From: Neonectria sp. B-13 | Taxonomy: Eukaryota > Ascomycota > Sordariomycetes > Hypocreales > Nectriaceae | Reading direction: 5' to 3' | Length of the DNA stretch: 64,000 nucleotides | Assembly: GCA_002682825.1 (NCBI GenBank) | Contig: NOKP01000015.1 | Location: forward strand, 372,001 to 436,000 | In this document: one piece after another, positions 1 through 11,400 of the stretch | Layout of the letters: every line of letters starts with the position of its first letter | How positions within the stretch are numbered: the stretch's first letter is position 1 | Notes under the pieces: model-generated | What the model was told of the DNA's origin: nothing | Database searches by the model: none | Seen by the model: only the letters and a program-made list of their open reading frames with translations | Program-made: the position numbers and the translations under genes

Positions 1-112
1 TGGAACGTTGTGTTCCCTGTATGCTCCATCTATGCCGGTTAACTAGCTATGGGAACCGGAAGCAACGTCACCAGCCGTTCAGACAGCGCATTCTTCTGCC
101 GATGCTGACATG

Positions 113-119
113 TATATAA
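113..119 (+). promoter_or_regulatory. TATA-like box upstream of the deacetylase-like gene
   Basis: A TATATAA heptamer lies about 110 bp before the first plausible ATG (229) of the downstream gene, on the same strand. Position and sequence fit a core promoter element. Nothing else in 1-228 was recognised. Confidence 0.35.
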
Positions 120-456
120 CCTTGATCTCTGTAGAAGACGACTCGGAAATCGAAGCTCTGACCCTATAGTGTCTCTTAAACTGCTGTGACTCGTTCGATC
201 TTGTCCTTCTATAGCGTCGGTCGGCTCAATGGCTCAAAGAAAGACCCCTACCATGATGAAAGGTAAAGACCCATCCCTACTCACACACAACTTAGGGTGT
301 TGTACTGAACGGCTTGCCAAGAACTTGAGCTCGGAGGTGCCCGCGTACAGGTCTCTCCTGTTGACGATGGCCCGGAGGCGACCGAGGCGTTCCAGATCGC
401 CATTGGTAAGCTCCAGCACTCGGCAGTATTAGCACAGGTCCCCAGAGGAGTCCCAG

Positions 457-1367
457 AGGCTCGCCGGCGCGTCAAGGTGCTTGTATCGGTCGACTTTGAT
501 GCGGTATCGGCCTGGATGGGCACTGGACAACATCCCCGCAACTGCCTTTCAGATTTCTCGACGGGAATATTTGCTGGCCGCGTCGGAGTCGGCCGTTTGC
601 TCAGTCTTTTCGCACGCCTGGGCGTGTCCGACAGTGTCACTTGGTTCATACCGGGTCACTCCATGGAGACCTTTCCCCAGGAAACAAGGTCCATTGTGGA
701 CTCTGGAGCCGAGATCGCACTACATGGATACTGCCATGAGGATTGTACGCAGCTCGACTCGAAGCAGGAGGAAGATATCTTGGACAAATGCATCACCCTC
801 GCCACGTCTCTAACCGGGAGACGTCCCCTCGGATTCCGAGCCCCCCTATACCGGCTCCGCCATGAAACGATCACGTTACTCGAGCGCAAGGGGTTTCTCT
901 ACGACTCATCCCTGAGTGGACACGATGCTGAAATCTACCTTCTTGACAGAGGCTTCTCTCTCGCTGCCGTCGACTATTCTCAGCCGGCACATACGTGGAT
1001 GCATCCGTCCGCCCAACCGCAGTCTACTTCCGTTGTCGAGATTCCTGCCAACTGGTACATGGAGGATATGACGCCTTTACAGTTCTTGCCCAACGTGACG
1101 AACTCTCATGGCTTTGTTCCGGTTCTTTCCATCGAACAGATGTGGAAAGACCGCTTCAACTGGCTTTGGAACTGGGGGGCGGACGGAGCTGGTCCCGGAG
1201 ACTTTGTATTCCCACTGGTCTTGCATCCCGATACATCTGGGATGGCACACGTTGCTGGGACCATTGAGAGCATGCTCCTGTGGCTCAAGGCTTGGGGCTC
1301 ACAGGTGGAGTTTGTAACGTACGAGAAGGCGGCATGGGGATTCGTTAAACAGGCCCATGCCAACTAG
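457..1367 (+). CDS. Polysaccharide deacetylase-like (CE4/NodB fold) amidohydrolase; 5' end unresolved
   Basis: The frame encodes the metal-dependent NodB/CE4 fold that includes polysaccharide deacetylases and PuuE/allantoinase-type amidohydrolases. Visible motifs, in order, are VDFDAV (motif 1, catalytic Asp region), LHGYCHED (metal-binding His region), GFRAP (motif 3) and LHPDTSG near the end (motif 5). Length (about 300 aa) and motif variants suit the small cytosolic PuuE-like branch better than secreted chitin deacetylases, and no signal peptide is seen. The frame is open from 309 but has no ATG before VLVSVDF at 477, so a first exon is needed. Two options keep the frame: ATG at 229 with exon 229-262 (donor GTAAAG) joined at 457, or ATG at 367 with exon 367-405 (donor GTAAGC) joined at 459. 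Same strand as the P450 that follows 640 bp later. Inference: it trims or activates a small precursor or the peptide product. The substrate is unknown. Confidence 0.8.
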
Positions 1368-2010
1368 CCATAGCTGCATTTGTATGTACCGTGCAGTATA
1401 GTAAGAATTCGCCTTTGACAAGTTTGGACTATGTATCATCGAATCATGTTGACCCGGGCCGGTGACCGCATAATGAGGCACATTGTCTCACTTGGTTAGG
1501 CTCGATTGAGCGCTCCGGAACCCACGGGACCTGCCACTGCCGTGACCGAAGATTCTAGTCTGCGTTAGCCGTAACCATCGTCCCATAACGCCGTACGCCA
1601 TTTCCTTGCTATTACTAGCGTCGAGTTGGCAAGGCTGTAAGATCCAATGGTACTGCATGGGAGTACACGATGCAGTTACAAGATGAATGGAACAGCAATC
1701 ATGAGGGTTTCAATTGGATGCCAAGCCCTGATTCAAATGCAAGGTCAGCGTGCTCTCAGGGGATATATCTGGCACACATATGCATTGTCAGCGTGGATCT
1801 TTAGAGTGCATGTAGATGTTTAGTCAACGTGTCGCGTCAGGTCAGTCTAATACAGTGCTGACGCAGAAAGTATCCACGAGGTCGGAAGTATTTCAAAATA
1901 TTAAGGACGGTGCTGCTGGCTATTTGATCAAATCCAGATAGTCTTAGTCTTTCCTATCAGAGAACTAAACGACAAACCAGACCATTCAACAAAACCTCAA
2001 AGTCACCAAC
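1368..2010. other. Intergenic region, deacetylase-like gene to P450
   Basis: It holds the 3' flank of the deacetylase-like gene and the promoter of the P450. No ORF with recognisable protein, no RNA gene and no clear repeat was seen. Confidence 0.5.
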
Positions 2011-3628
2011 ATGCTGCTCTTTCTAACTTCCCACACCACCACTAGCAACTTCTCTCTTGTTGCCCCCGTTATCCTTGTTGTCCTCGGGGTCGGATTCATC
2101 TTTGGGATATTCCGGGTGGCAAAGTATCGCCATATCCCTGGCCCTTGGCCTTGTCGGATTTCCCATCACTACATCGCCCTGTTCGAGCTCTTTCGCCAGC
2201 GCCCGCAAGCCATCGCCCAATGGCACCGCAAGTACGGCCCTTTCGTTCTAATTGCCCCTGGACAAGTCTCTATATCGGACGTGTCCGCCATGCGAGATTT
2301 GTACAGTAGCTCTAAGCGGAACGGGAAGAGTGACTACTTCGACCACTTCATCTATCACAACGAACGCCCTCTCTTCGCCGAGAAACCGTACGAAGAGCAC
2401 CGCCGCAAGAGGGGACTGGCTTCTGCATTTTATCAGGCCACTTCCATCTACAAGCTGGATATCCAACAGCCCCTCCGCGAGGGAGCGCTCGCGATTGTAG
2501 CTACAACCCAAGCAAAGCTCAAGGAGGACAGCGTAATCGATATCTTCCCCGTCGTCAATCACTTTGCCTGGGACAACATCACGGCACTGGTGTTTGGGCC
2601 AAGGCACTGCTCCCATGCAATTCAGGGAGATGAGGGTGATCGCGACCTCCTGGCAAGACTGAAGAACAACGAGCTATGGAGCTCTGTCAAGCACAACCTT
2701 CCTCTCGCGTATAGCATCATGGAGAAAGCTATCGCCATCTATACTGGATCATCAAGGTTCTTTTCTGCAGAGCGCAATCTCGACACATGGGCGATGCAAC
2801 GCGTCGATCAAGCAATGGCAGACCCCCTGGTTGCATCCGACTGGTCACTCATCCGCCTGTTCCAGGATCTGCGGCCCGCAGGCCACCAACTTTCGGACGA
2901 CTACATTGCATCCGAGGTGATCGATAACCTGCACGCCGCCCAAGCTACCGTAACTGTGGCACTGACGTATGCCCTCTACCACCTGAGCCGAAACCCGGAA
3001 TGGCAGGCCAAGGTTCAAAGGGAGCTGGACGACCTGCCCCGAGAGGAGGATGGCCTTCCGGTCTGGCCGGCTCTCGACAAGACGCCCATTCTTGAGGCAT
3101 GCATTCGAGAGTCGTATCGTCTCAACCCCGTGTCAAGCGGCCGAGCCGAGCGAGTCTTGGCCAAGGACACTTGGTACAACCAAATGTACATCCCCCGGAA
3201 CGTAAGTTGGTGGCTCCTTCGACCCCTTGATACTCTACAACCCCCGTAAATCAGCTTTCTACAGCCTTTCTAACTTTCATGCACATCCATCCTAGACCGT
3301 TGCCTCAGCTTCGACTATTGCGCTGCACCTCGACCCCGCAGTATATCCCGACCCGCTCGTCTTCAACCCACGGCGCTGGTTGGACACGACACCCGAGGGG
3401 CTGCTAACACTAGATCGGTCTTTCATACCTTTTGGATATGGCGCCCGATTGTGTCTTGGGAAGGCCTTTGCGACGCTCCAAGTGAAGGTGCTTTTGGCCG
3501 CCATATTCCTCTCCTACAACACGAGGCTGAATGACCCGGATTGGATAATGGAACAGTGGGGCACCCAGGACGCTCTACCAAAGGGCCTGGAATGCAAGCT
3601 TCACTTCCAGAAGAGACTAGGGATCTGA
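2011..3628 (+). CDS. Cytochrome P450 monooxygenase
   Basis: A microsomal-type P450 of about 507 aa, the usual length. Two exons, 2011-3201 and 3296-3628; the 94-bp intron has GTAAGT and CCTAG ends and keeps phase 0. Residues about 13-35 form a hydrophobic membrane anchor, followed by a proline-rich hinge (HIPGPWP). The I-helix is HAAQATVT, the ExxR motif is ESYR (about residues 366-369), and the heme loop FGYGARLCLG lies in exon 2 with ligand Cys near residue 450 (3452-3454). All catalytic landmarks are present, so it should be active at the ER membrane. It sits between the deacetylase-like gene and the one-module NRPS, which points to hydroxylation of a precursor or of the peptide. The substrate cannot be read from the sequence. 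Subfamily not assigned. Confidence 0.92.
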
Positions 3629-4404
3629 TGGGAAGACGTGTCGAATTCATTCGACGGGGTAGGGAGGTGGTTTTCAAAAGTTCGGTTTAGAACCGGGGTA
3701 AGGGGCAGTCGCTACCAGATGTACGTAGACTACACTCACGGCGCTGCAGCTTAGTGACCTATGCAGTTAGGTTAGTTTAGTAGGTTTCTATGGTTGAAAG
3801 GAGGAGGACATAGTGGACAGAAGCATGAAATTGATATAGTAGTTACAGGCTAGTTCTTCTGGGCTGGTGTTATTCTGTGTAAGATCACCGTCTCTTGGAT
3901 AAATGCAACGTAAGACAAAGCGCTTCCAACTTATCTTTATAGAGAGAACAAAATAAAGAAAAGGGGATTGTAAAGGAGGGTACGAGTCATGACCGGGATA
4001 TCAACGTAAATCAATCAATCACTGCAACCTGTAATATTTATCTAGGTTATGGACCATGCAGCGTATTAGTTAAAAGGGCCAGGACAAATTCATGAGGTTC
4101 TATTCGATGTTACTGTAAATAGAACACATAACGTCAAGTGGGTGATGTGGTGTCTGAGCTTAGTACGAGGCGGAGAGGTGAATTAAGAAACGAAGCATAG
4201 CAGTCAGAGACTAAAAAGCGAAGGGAAAACGAGGAAATAATGAATAAGTATGTTAAATAGTAGTAGAAATATATATAGAAAACGATGCTCAAAGATCCTA
4301 ACTAATTTCAGGCGTGGTTGATTTCGCGGAAAAGATGCTCCGGTCTGTAACCCATTGCGCCATCAAGTTTCATCATTGTTGTTCTCCCAAATTACCCTTC
4401 ATGT
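3629..4404. other. AT-rich convergent 3' region
   Basis: This gap separates the 3' ends of the convergent P450 and one-module NRPS genes. It is AT-rich, especially 3900-4300. No coding signal is seen. It most likely holds the two 3' UTRs and polyadenylation signals. Confidence 0.5.
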
Positions 4405-6897
4405 TCACCGCACCGCCACAGCCAGACTTGGGTTGGGGGCTTGGACACGAGACGCTGGAGCGACCTGCGCTAGGAGAGCAATGGTAGGGTTTCGAAGAAG
4501 ATCGGCAACAGTGATGAGCAGTCCGCGGTCTCGTGCAGCGGCCACGACCTTCATGGCCGATATAGAGTCGCCCCCGATGCGCAGGAAATGGTCGTTGATT
4601 CCAATTCTCGCGGCGTCAACACGGAAGACTGCTGCCCACACGGATTGGAGCAGTCTCTCGTGCTCGTTGCGCGGCTGCTCCTTGTTCTCGTCCACGCCGT
4701 GCAAGGCCGCCACGTTGCGTTTCGAGATGGTTTGCGCCAGCTGCCTGAGCGTCCGCCTATCCGTCTTGCCCGCCAGGCTGAGAGGGATACGGTTGATGGG
4801 AATGTAGATCTCGGGCACCATGTACGCGGGCAAAGCCGCCGAGAGCGCTGATGTGGCCACAGCACGAGCGGCTTGGATGAACTTGATGGACAACTGGTCA
4901 AAACAAACAGGTTGCCCCTTCGCGCCCGCATCTTGGGTATTGTTGGCCGGCGCAACGAAGGCCGCCAGCGCCGTGCGAGCTTCTAGCTGTCCGATGGTCA
5001 CGATTTCTGCCACCACGTCGAACGAAGGGAAGACCTGTCGGAGATGGTGTTCGACCTCCCCAAGCTCAATCCTCTGGCCCCGGATCTTGGATTGCGTGTC
5101 CTTCCGGCCGTGGATCTCGATGCTTCCGTCGGGGTTGAAAGAGCCCAAGTCCCCAGTGAGGTAGAAACGCCCATGTTGATGCCCCGGGAGAAGCCGTTGT
5201 CTCCATTGAGGTGTGGCCACGAAGCCAGACTTTGCCCGCTTGTCGCCGATGTAGCCGCGGGCGATGCAGAGGCTCTCAACAAGCATCTCTCCAACGGCGC
5301 CAAAGGGCAGTAAGATCTCGTGATTGTCTGGGTGTACAATCCAGGTGCGTGGCCCTGTAGACTTTCCAATGTTGGCCGGACTGCTGTGAAGACACAATCT
5401 CTCTGAGGCAGTGTCCCAGAGGCCGGACTCGGTGCAGCCATACGCGTTGATGAGGTTAACTTCAGAGGAAAGAGCTTGCAGAGTATCTCTGTCCAAAGCC
5501 TCGCCACCGAGGATGACATATTTCAGGGTCGGTACTTCGCTGGGCCTCAGCTGGCCCGCAACAGAGGGGGTGAGAAACGCGTGAGTGATTTCCAGGGCTC
5601 TCATCTCCCCGTTGAGATTGTTCATCTTGCCTTGCTGGGAAGGGACGCACACGCAACCGCCCGCGTAGAGGGTTGCGAAAATCTCGGACACACTGACGTC
5701 GAAGCTGGGCGACACAAAGTGCAGACAGCTGGTCCGGTTGTCCATGTGCATCGGGGCTAGTAGTTCCATAGCACCTGTGCAGATGGCCGCATGATCATGG
5801 ATGACGCCCTTTGGGGTCCCAGTACTCCCGGAGGTGAAGAAGCATGTGGCGAGACTTGAGGGACGAGAAGGTATTGGAAGAGCTGGCCGCTGATTCTGGA
5901 CGATATCTTCAAAGTCATCAATGAAGGCCACAGAGGGGTTGAGGTTGCGCCGCATCTTGGGTCCGAGATTAGTGAAGTACATCTTCGCTGCGATCTGGAG
6001 AAGGATGCTGTTGGTCCGCGATGCTGGGCTTTTTGGGTCAATGGGGACAAAAACAGCGCCTACTTTCAGTGTCGCGAGAATTGCTACGACACTCCAGTAG
6101 GACTTTTCCATTATCGAGGGGATAAAGTCTCCATCTTTGATGCCTCTGGATCGAAGCATGTTGGCAATCCGATTGGCGTGATCATCAAGCTCGCTGTACG
6201 TCAAATGCCCGTCCCAGGCACGAACAGCAGATGCAGTAGGCATCTGGCGGGCATGTTCAGCAACCACATCATGGACACACTGTTTCTTTTCCAGAAGCGT
6301 GTGGTTGTTCAATAGATCCAACCGCCGAATATCGTCAGGAGCCAGAACAATGAGCTCACTGATTGGACGGCTGAAGTCGATGATGGCTGAGTCGAGAACT
6401 TGCCACGCTGCGTAGAACGACTTCAGAAGGGCTCGTGCAGGTTCTGCGTTCTCTGATTCAAAATAGAGGACTTGGACAGTGGGCCTATCTTGGCTGTCTG
6501 AGAGCAGTAGGGTATAGCGAGTCTAGATATATTGTCAGCAATTATTATCGTAGGAGGAAGCGGCAGCTGGACGTACTCCTCTTCCCAACCTAGGGACTGG
6601 GGTATCAGAGTGTCTAACGACAATGCAAAAGCCGTCATCCGCATCACACGGCGCATCTACAAGCTGCGGGGCCTGGAGAAGATCGAGCATCGTGGTAGAG
6701 TCTTTGATGTTCACAAGACGGAAGCTTTGCTTCCACTGTCGGTCCCGCTCGGACAGACAATTCAAGGTCCATTGACCAGAGCGTTGGTACAGGTTGACGG
6801 TGATCGACCATAGCGCATGGCCCAGTGTGTCAAAGTGATCAACGTCGGAGTCGAGGACCAAGCTCTCCGTGGCTGCGTAGTAGCCGTCCGAAGCCAT
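4405..6897 (-). CDS. One-module NRPS (C remnant - adenylation - thiolation), candidate trans-acting loading module
   Basis: Two exons on the minus strand, 6897-6577 and 6522-4405, joined across a 54-bp intron (GTACGT donor, TGCTGAC branch, TCTAG acceptor), give an 812-aa protein. Residues 1 to about 215 resemble the C-terminal lobe of a condensation domain without the SHxxxDG site. The adenylation domain follows with intact core motifs: LTYSEL, FTSGSTGTPKG, FDVSVSE, NAYGCTES, YLTGDLG, GRKDTQSKIRGQRIELGE and the A10 lysine in AGKTDRR. The carrier domain has IGGDSIS near residue 755 with the phosphopantetheine Ser. There is no condensation, thioesterase or reductase domain after it, so the protein can load an amino or carboxylic acid but cannot release it alone. 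The specificity positions read by eye are D-V-S-S-I-G-A-L-W-K; no substrate is assigned. Inference: it supplies the starter residue to C1 of the large NRPS, whose own first module is defective. Confidence 0.9.
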
Positions 6898-7664
6898 GCT
6901 GACGTGAAGTGCTAACAGTAGAAGATGGCGGTGCCTTGAAGTGATTAAACAATGCTAAGTCTGGCGGTGTCTAGAGCACTGAATGTATACAGAAAGGAAG
7001 GCTTCGATGTTGCCAAATATCAACGATTTCGATGGGTGCTCGTGGTCCTTTACGATATCACGACTATAGCTCCATACACAATCCCAGTCAGGAGTGAAGC
7101 AAGGATCAAAACGACTAATGCACAGTCCTCGGGCATTACAAACATCAATAAGCGACTTGCCAAGAGGTTATGATACACACGTTCGTCAGACAATTGCGTG
7201 TGAAATCGAGTACTAGAACTCTGCCCATGATACCATCCACTACTGCCACCTAGTCGATCGGTTAAGTCGAGTATCTTACCGTATAACCTAACGTGTAAAC
7301 AGACTTTGGTAGACTATAACGAAAAGGGAAGTTCGGGCAAATAACGGCAGAAGAAAACCTTCTAATCCTTGTGAGTGGTTGCGGTAAACTGGCACAGGTA
7401 CGGCTATTATGGTTCGGAGCGGGTTCTTACGAACATGTTATATGCAAGGTCAGCAATACCCATGAAGAAGATGACACCGGGGATAGTGTGCTACAAATTA
7501 GGCCTAACCCCGCGGTCATGCCGGAGAACGAACGGTTTGAGAAGGGGTTTCTGCGCACGAAGCACTTACTTCTTGCTTGGCAACATCAAGGGCATTAGAC
7601 GGTACTTGACAGATTATTCCATAGCGTTACGTACGAGCAGAGCTCGTTTAGGGATTGTGATACG

Positions 7665-7677
7665 CGGAACAATTCCG
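7665..7677. promoter_or_regulatory. CGG-N7-CCG inverted repeat, possible zinc-cluster binding site
   Basis: CGGAACAATTCCG is an inverted repeat with 5-bp arms and a 3-bp spacer. CGG/CCG half-sites are typical of Zn2Cys6 regulators. It lies about 770 bp upstream of the one-module NRPS start. A match of this size can arise by chance. Confidence 0.2.
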
Positions 7678-7721
7678 ATACATGGGTGCGTCCCGAATGT
7701 CGGTTTTCCCGTTTAGTCATC

Positions 7722-7739
7722 GAACCCGAACCCGAACCC
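7722..7739. repeat. Three tandem GAACCC hexamers
   Basis: Three perfect copies of GAACCC. It is not the TTAGGG telomere unit. No function is assigned. Confidence 0.5.
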
Positions 7740-7823
7740 TGAAACTGGGCCCCTGGTTCGACAGTATAACTATGAAGCTCCATTAGCATACACTCACGCG
7801 TTCGGAAAGTTAAAGCTACCTAG

Positions 7824-7882
7824 AACACCCAACCCTTGTTGAGTGTAAGCGAGAGCGACATGGGGGAAAACACCCAACCCTT
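7824..7882. repeat. 14-bp direct repeat pair
   Basis: AACACCCAACCCTT occurs at 7824-7837 and again at 7869-7882, 45 bp apart. No flanking element ends are seen. Confidence 0.5.
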
Positions 7883-8450
7883 ATAAAAACAGAGACCGGC
7901 TGCAGGAATGCCGTGATGTGTCGAGAGGTATAGGAAAATACCCGGATGTCCGAGGACAGGGGTTGCTGTACAGAAGGGATATCAAACGTCTTTAGGCTTC
8001 CACGAGTGCCACCGGCTGGGGCCTGGCGTGTGGTGGCCGGCTGTGCCGGTATTGGTTCTGTATAGGTGCAGCTAGTTGACCCGATGGACGATTGAGTCAA
8101 GACTTTCCCTTTGCCGTATTTGGGACCTTTTACAACGAGGACAGGTTGAAGGGTAGCTGAAAGACCAGTATTTTCAAGACTAGCAGCTCCAAGGCGGGCG
8201 AGTCGCTGTCTCACTTCTGGCCCATCACAAATATGCTATGTGGGGCGATATAGAGACCTATAGCCTAAAACCGTATACTATGGGAGTAATGAAGCTGAAA
8301 GATAATACGAAAAATAGCACTAAAACAAAGAAATGAACGTTCAGACTAGGCCGAGACAAAACCTCAAGTTACATCAACAAAAAAAGAGAAATCTACCAGC
8401 TCCAAGTGATCCAGGGATACACCACAACTCAGCACTCGTGCTCTCTATCG

Positions 8451-11400
8451 TCACTCCCATCCCTGCTTCTCAATTGCCCAAAGCTCGCCGAATCGGCTTC
8501 CCTCGGCTGCCGCCAACTCCGTCGGGCTGCCCGTCTCCGCGACTCGTCCCCCATCCATGACCACTACAGTGTCAAAGAAGTCCATGACCATCTCCAGCCG
8601 GTGCGACACCATGACAATCGTGAAGTCGGCAAACTCCTCCTTAATGATCTCTTGCATGACCCTTTCCGTCTTCCGGTCTACGCTAGAGCTGACCTCGTCC
8701 AGCAGAAAGATGCCGCCGCCGCGGTCCCCGCCGACCCTGTGCTTGACCCTGCGGCGTAGGACGGCGCGGCCAAGGCTGAAGAGTTGCTTCTGCCCAGCGC
8801 TGAGGTCTTCGGCGCTCATGCCCGCATGGACAGTGCCGCGGCTGTGGACAAAGTCCGTCAGAAGGACGGCCTGCAGCACGGCAAGACACTCGAGATCCGA
8901 GGCTGCATTGAACGGATCCAGGTTTTTCTTGATGCTACTCCCGTCAGGGAGGAAGACGGCGTCTTGTGGTACAGCTATGATGCGACGGCGTAGGGTGGAA
9001 CGGTTGATGCGGTGGACGGAAAGGCCGTCAATTTCGATATTTTGGGAGTAGGAGGGAAGCGGGTCCAGGAGACGGAGAAGCAGGAGGATCAGGGAAGATT
9101 TACCGCTAGAATTGTGTCAGAACAGGGCTCTTATCATGGTTCATATAGCAAGAAGAACGTACCTGCCGGTTCTGCCGCAAAGGGCAACCTTTTGACCGGG
9201 CTGAATGGAAATATCAACGTCTTTCAAGCTCAGATTAGCAGGAGTCCGGACTGTGTTGTCATCAATCAAGGACGTAGTCTCGTCTTCGCTTCTACAGCCT
9301 CTCGTCAGAACCAAATTCGTATCGGGGATAGGTAGATTTATGGAGGTACACTTACCCGTACGATGCCGAGACACCCCTGATCTCGATGCTGCCCCGATCT
9401 GGCCACTCCTCCGGCAGTTCCATATTCTCACCGTCCAGGTTTTCGGATCCTACTTTCTCAGAAAAAGTCTTGATACGGGACACAGCACCGATGGAAGTTT
9501 CGACCTGTGTGTAGTAGCGGACGACGGTTGAAATCACCTCGCCCCATGTCATCAGAGTCACAAGCGAGGTACCAGCAAAGCCCGAGTTAGTCCTCAGCTG
9601 CGTCGCCAAGGCCACGATCATCACAGCCATGACCATGACAACAAGCTGCAGCGACAGCGCCAGCCACTGCTGGATCATGGCTAAGAGATAGGCGGGCCGC
9701 TGGGAGGTGTTAAGGAGATTCTGGTTGTATGCAATATCCTTATCCGTCCAACCGAAAGCGCGGATGGTGGCGAGTCCCTTGATGGTGTCGAGGAAATGAG
9801 CACTTTGACGTGTTAGTATTTAAAGCCATTGTCATGATTACCAAGGACAGCTTACTACAGGGGACTTTTCGCCTCCAGGTCTAGCAGTCGAAGCTGCCTA
9901 GAGGTTCGGAGATAGAACCTCTGAATTATGTAGAGCACGAGAAAGATGGCAGGGTAACTGATTGCCAAATAGGGTGATCCGATAGCGACGATGACGGCCA
10001 TGATAATGGCGTCGAAACCTTGGGTCACCACATTGAGTAGGGATATGGGCAGCTCTCCATCAATAAGGGCCATATCTTGTGAGAAGAGGTTTGTTATGAC
10101 GCCGGAGTCAGTCGTGGTGAAGAATCTGAGCGACGCATTGATAACCGTCGTCAGAGCTTGCTGGTGAAGCAAGGCGCCGGACTGTGTCGTCATCCAGATG
10201 ACCACGGACAAGCAGCAGACGAAGAGCGCAAGAACCTGAATCGCCTTCAGCAAGCCGAATATTCCATTGTAGAACTCCCCAGAACTGTCAAATGAGTCTT
10301 CAGCCCAGTACTTCATCCAGAGAGTTGGAAAGTTGCGGCCAACGCCGAAGAGAAAACCACTGGCGAAGCACGTCACCGTGGCCCACTTGCTGACGCTGTT
10401 CAGGTAATGGGCATATACCTTGGTGTCGCCCGTTGCCCGTGACTGGGCCTCGAGCTCGGCCGCGATTGATGCCACAACTGCGACTTCGGGTGGCACGGGC
10501 TGAGTGGTCTCTTCAAGGGTAGACACCTTGGACCCAAAGTCCTTGGTATCCTGAGTAGATGAGACGCCAAGGCTGGCCACGTACTGACCATCCCGCAGAA
10601 GGTCCACGAAAGTGCCCTCCTCGACAAGTGTGCCATCAGCCCCGAGGGCAATAATGTGGTCTGCAAGAGGGAGATGCCGCACCGCGTGCGTGCAGAGGAG
10701 AGCAGTCGCCTTGCGGTGTCGGACGATGCCTTCAGGGCCGAAGACTCGCTGGAATACCTCGCTGGCCGTGTCGTTGTCCAAGCCGCTCAGGACATCATCA
10801 ATAACCAGAAAGTCGGCTTCGAGATACAGGGCCCGCGCCAGGGACACGCGCTGTTTCTGACCGCCGCTGAGCATAATTCCATTGCTTCCGATATTTGTTG
10901 CATCGCCTTTGGGAAGGATTTCCAAGTCCGCCTGAAGCAGACAAGCGTTGATAATCTCATCGTATCTCTGTTGGTTGAGCACTGAATGCCCCAAGATGTT
11001 GTCCTTAATTGAGCCGTTGGACAAGAACGGTGTTTGCTCGCAGTACCCTATCACAGCCTGGGCCGAAGGCAAAGCCACCTCGCCACTACTGACCGGTACC
11101 TCGCCCAAGAGAGCCTTGCAGAGGGTTGACTTTCCAGACGCCACGGGGCCAACGACAAGGGTGAGCTGCGAAGCGGGAACACTAACGGTAATGTGCTTCA
11201 ACGTCATCTTTTCAGGGACCCATCCAAAGCTGCCGTCGATGATAGAGATTCTGGGCTTAGCAGATTTCAAGGATTCGCTTTGGCCGGACTCCTTGTCCTC
11301 CTGGGGTTTCTCGTTGATTTTGGCTGGATCGTTACCCGTAGGAGGCCTGTCACCAAGAGACTTCTCGCTGAGATTTGCAAGAGAAGAAGAAGGAGGATAC

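Larger units (their letters stand above)
6898..8450. other. Intergenic region between two minus-strand cluster genes
   Basis: It contains the promoter of the one-module NRPS and the 3' flank of the ABC transporter. Several short ORFs occur in both strands but none shows a domain or splice partner. Small direct and inverted repeats are listed separately. Confidence 0.45.

Noticed and set aside
229..432. Short ORF at the left end as a separate gene
   Set aside because: 67 codons without domain; its start may instead belong to the first exon of the deacetylase-like gene.
7722..7739. Telomere-like repeat
   Set aside because: The unit is GAACCC, not TTAGGG or its complement, and only three copies exist.
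7755..7766. GGTTCGA word as a tRNA B-box
   Set aside because: The rest of the B-box, an A-box and a cloverleaf are missing.
7816..8214. 132-codon minus-strand ORF as a gene or transposase piece
   Set aside because: No recognisable motif and no splice partners; it also covers the short C-rich repeats.
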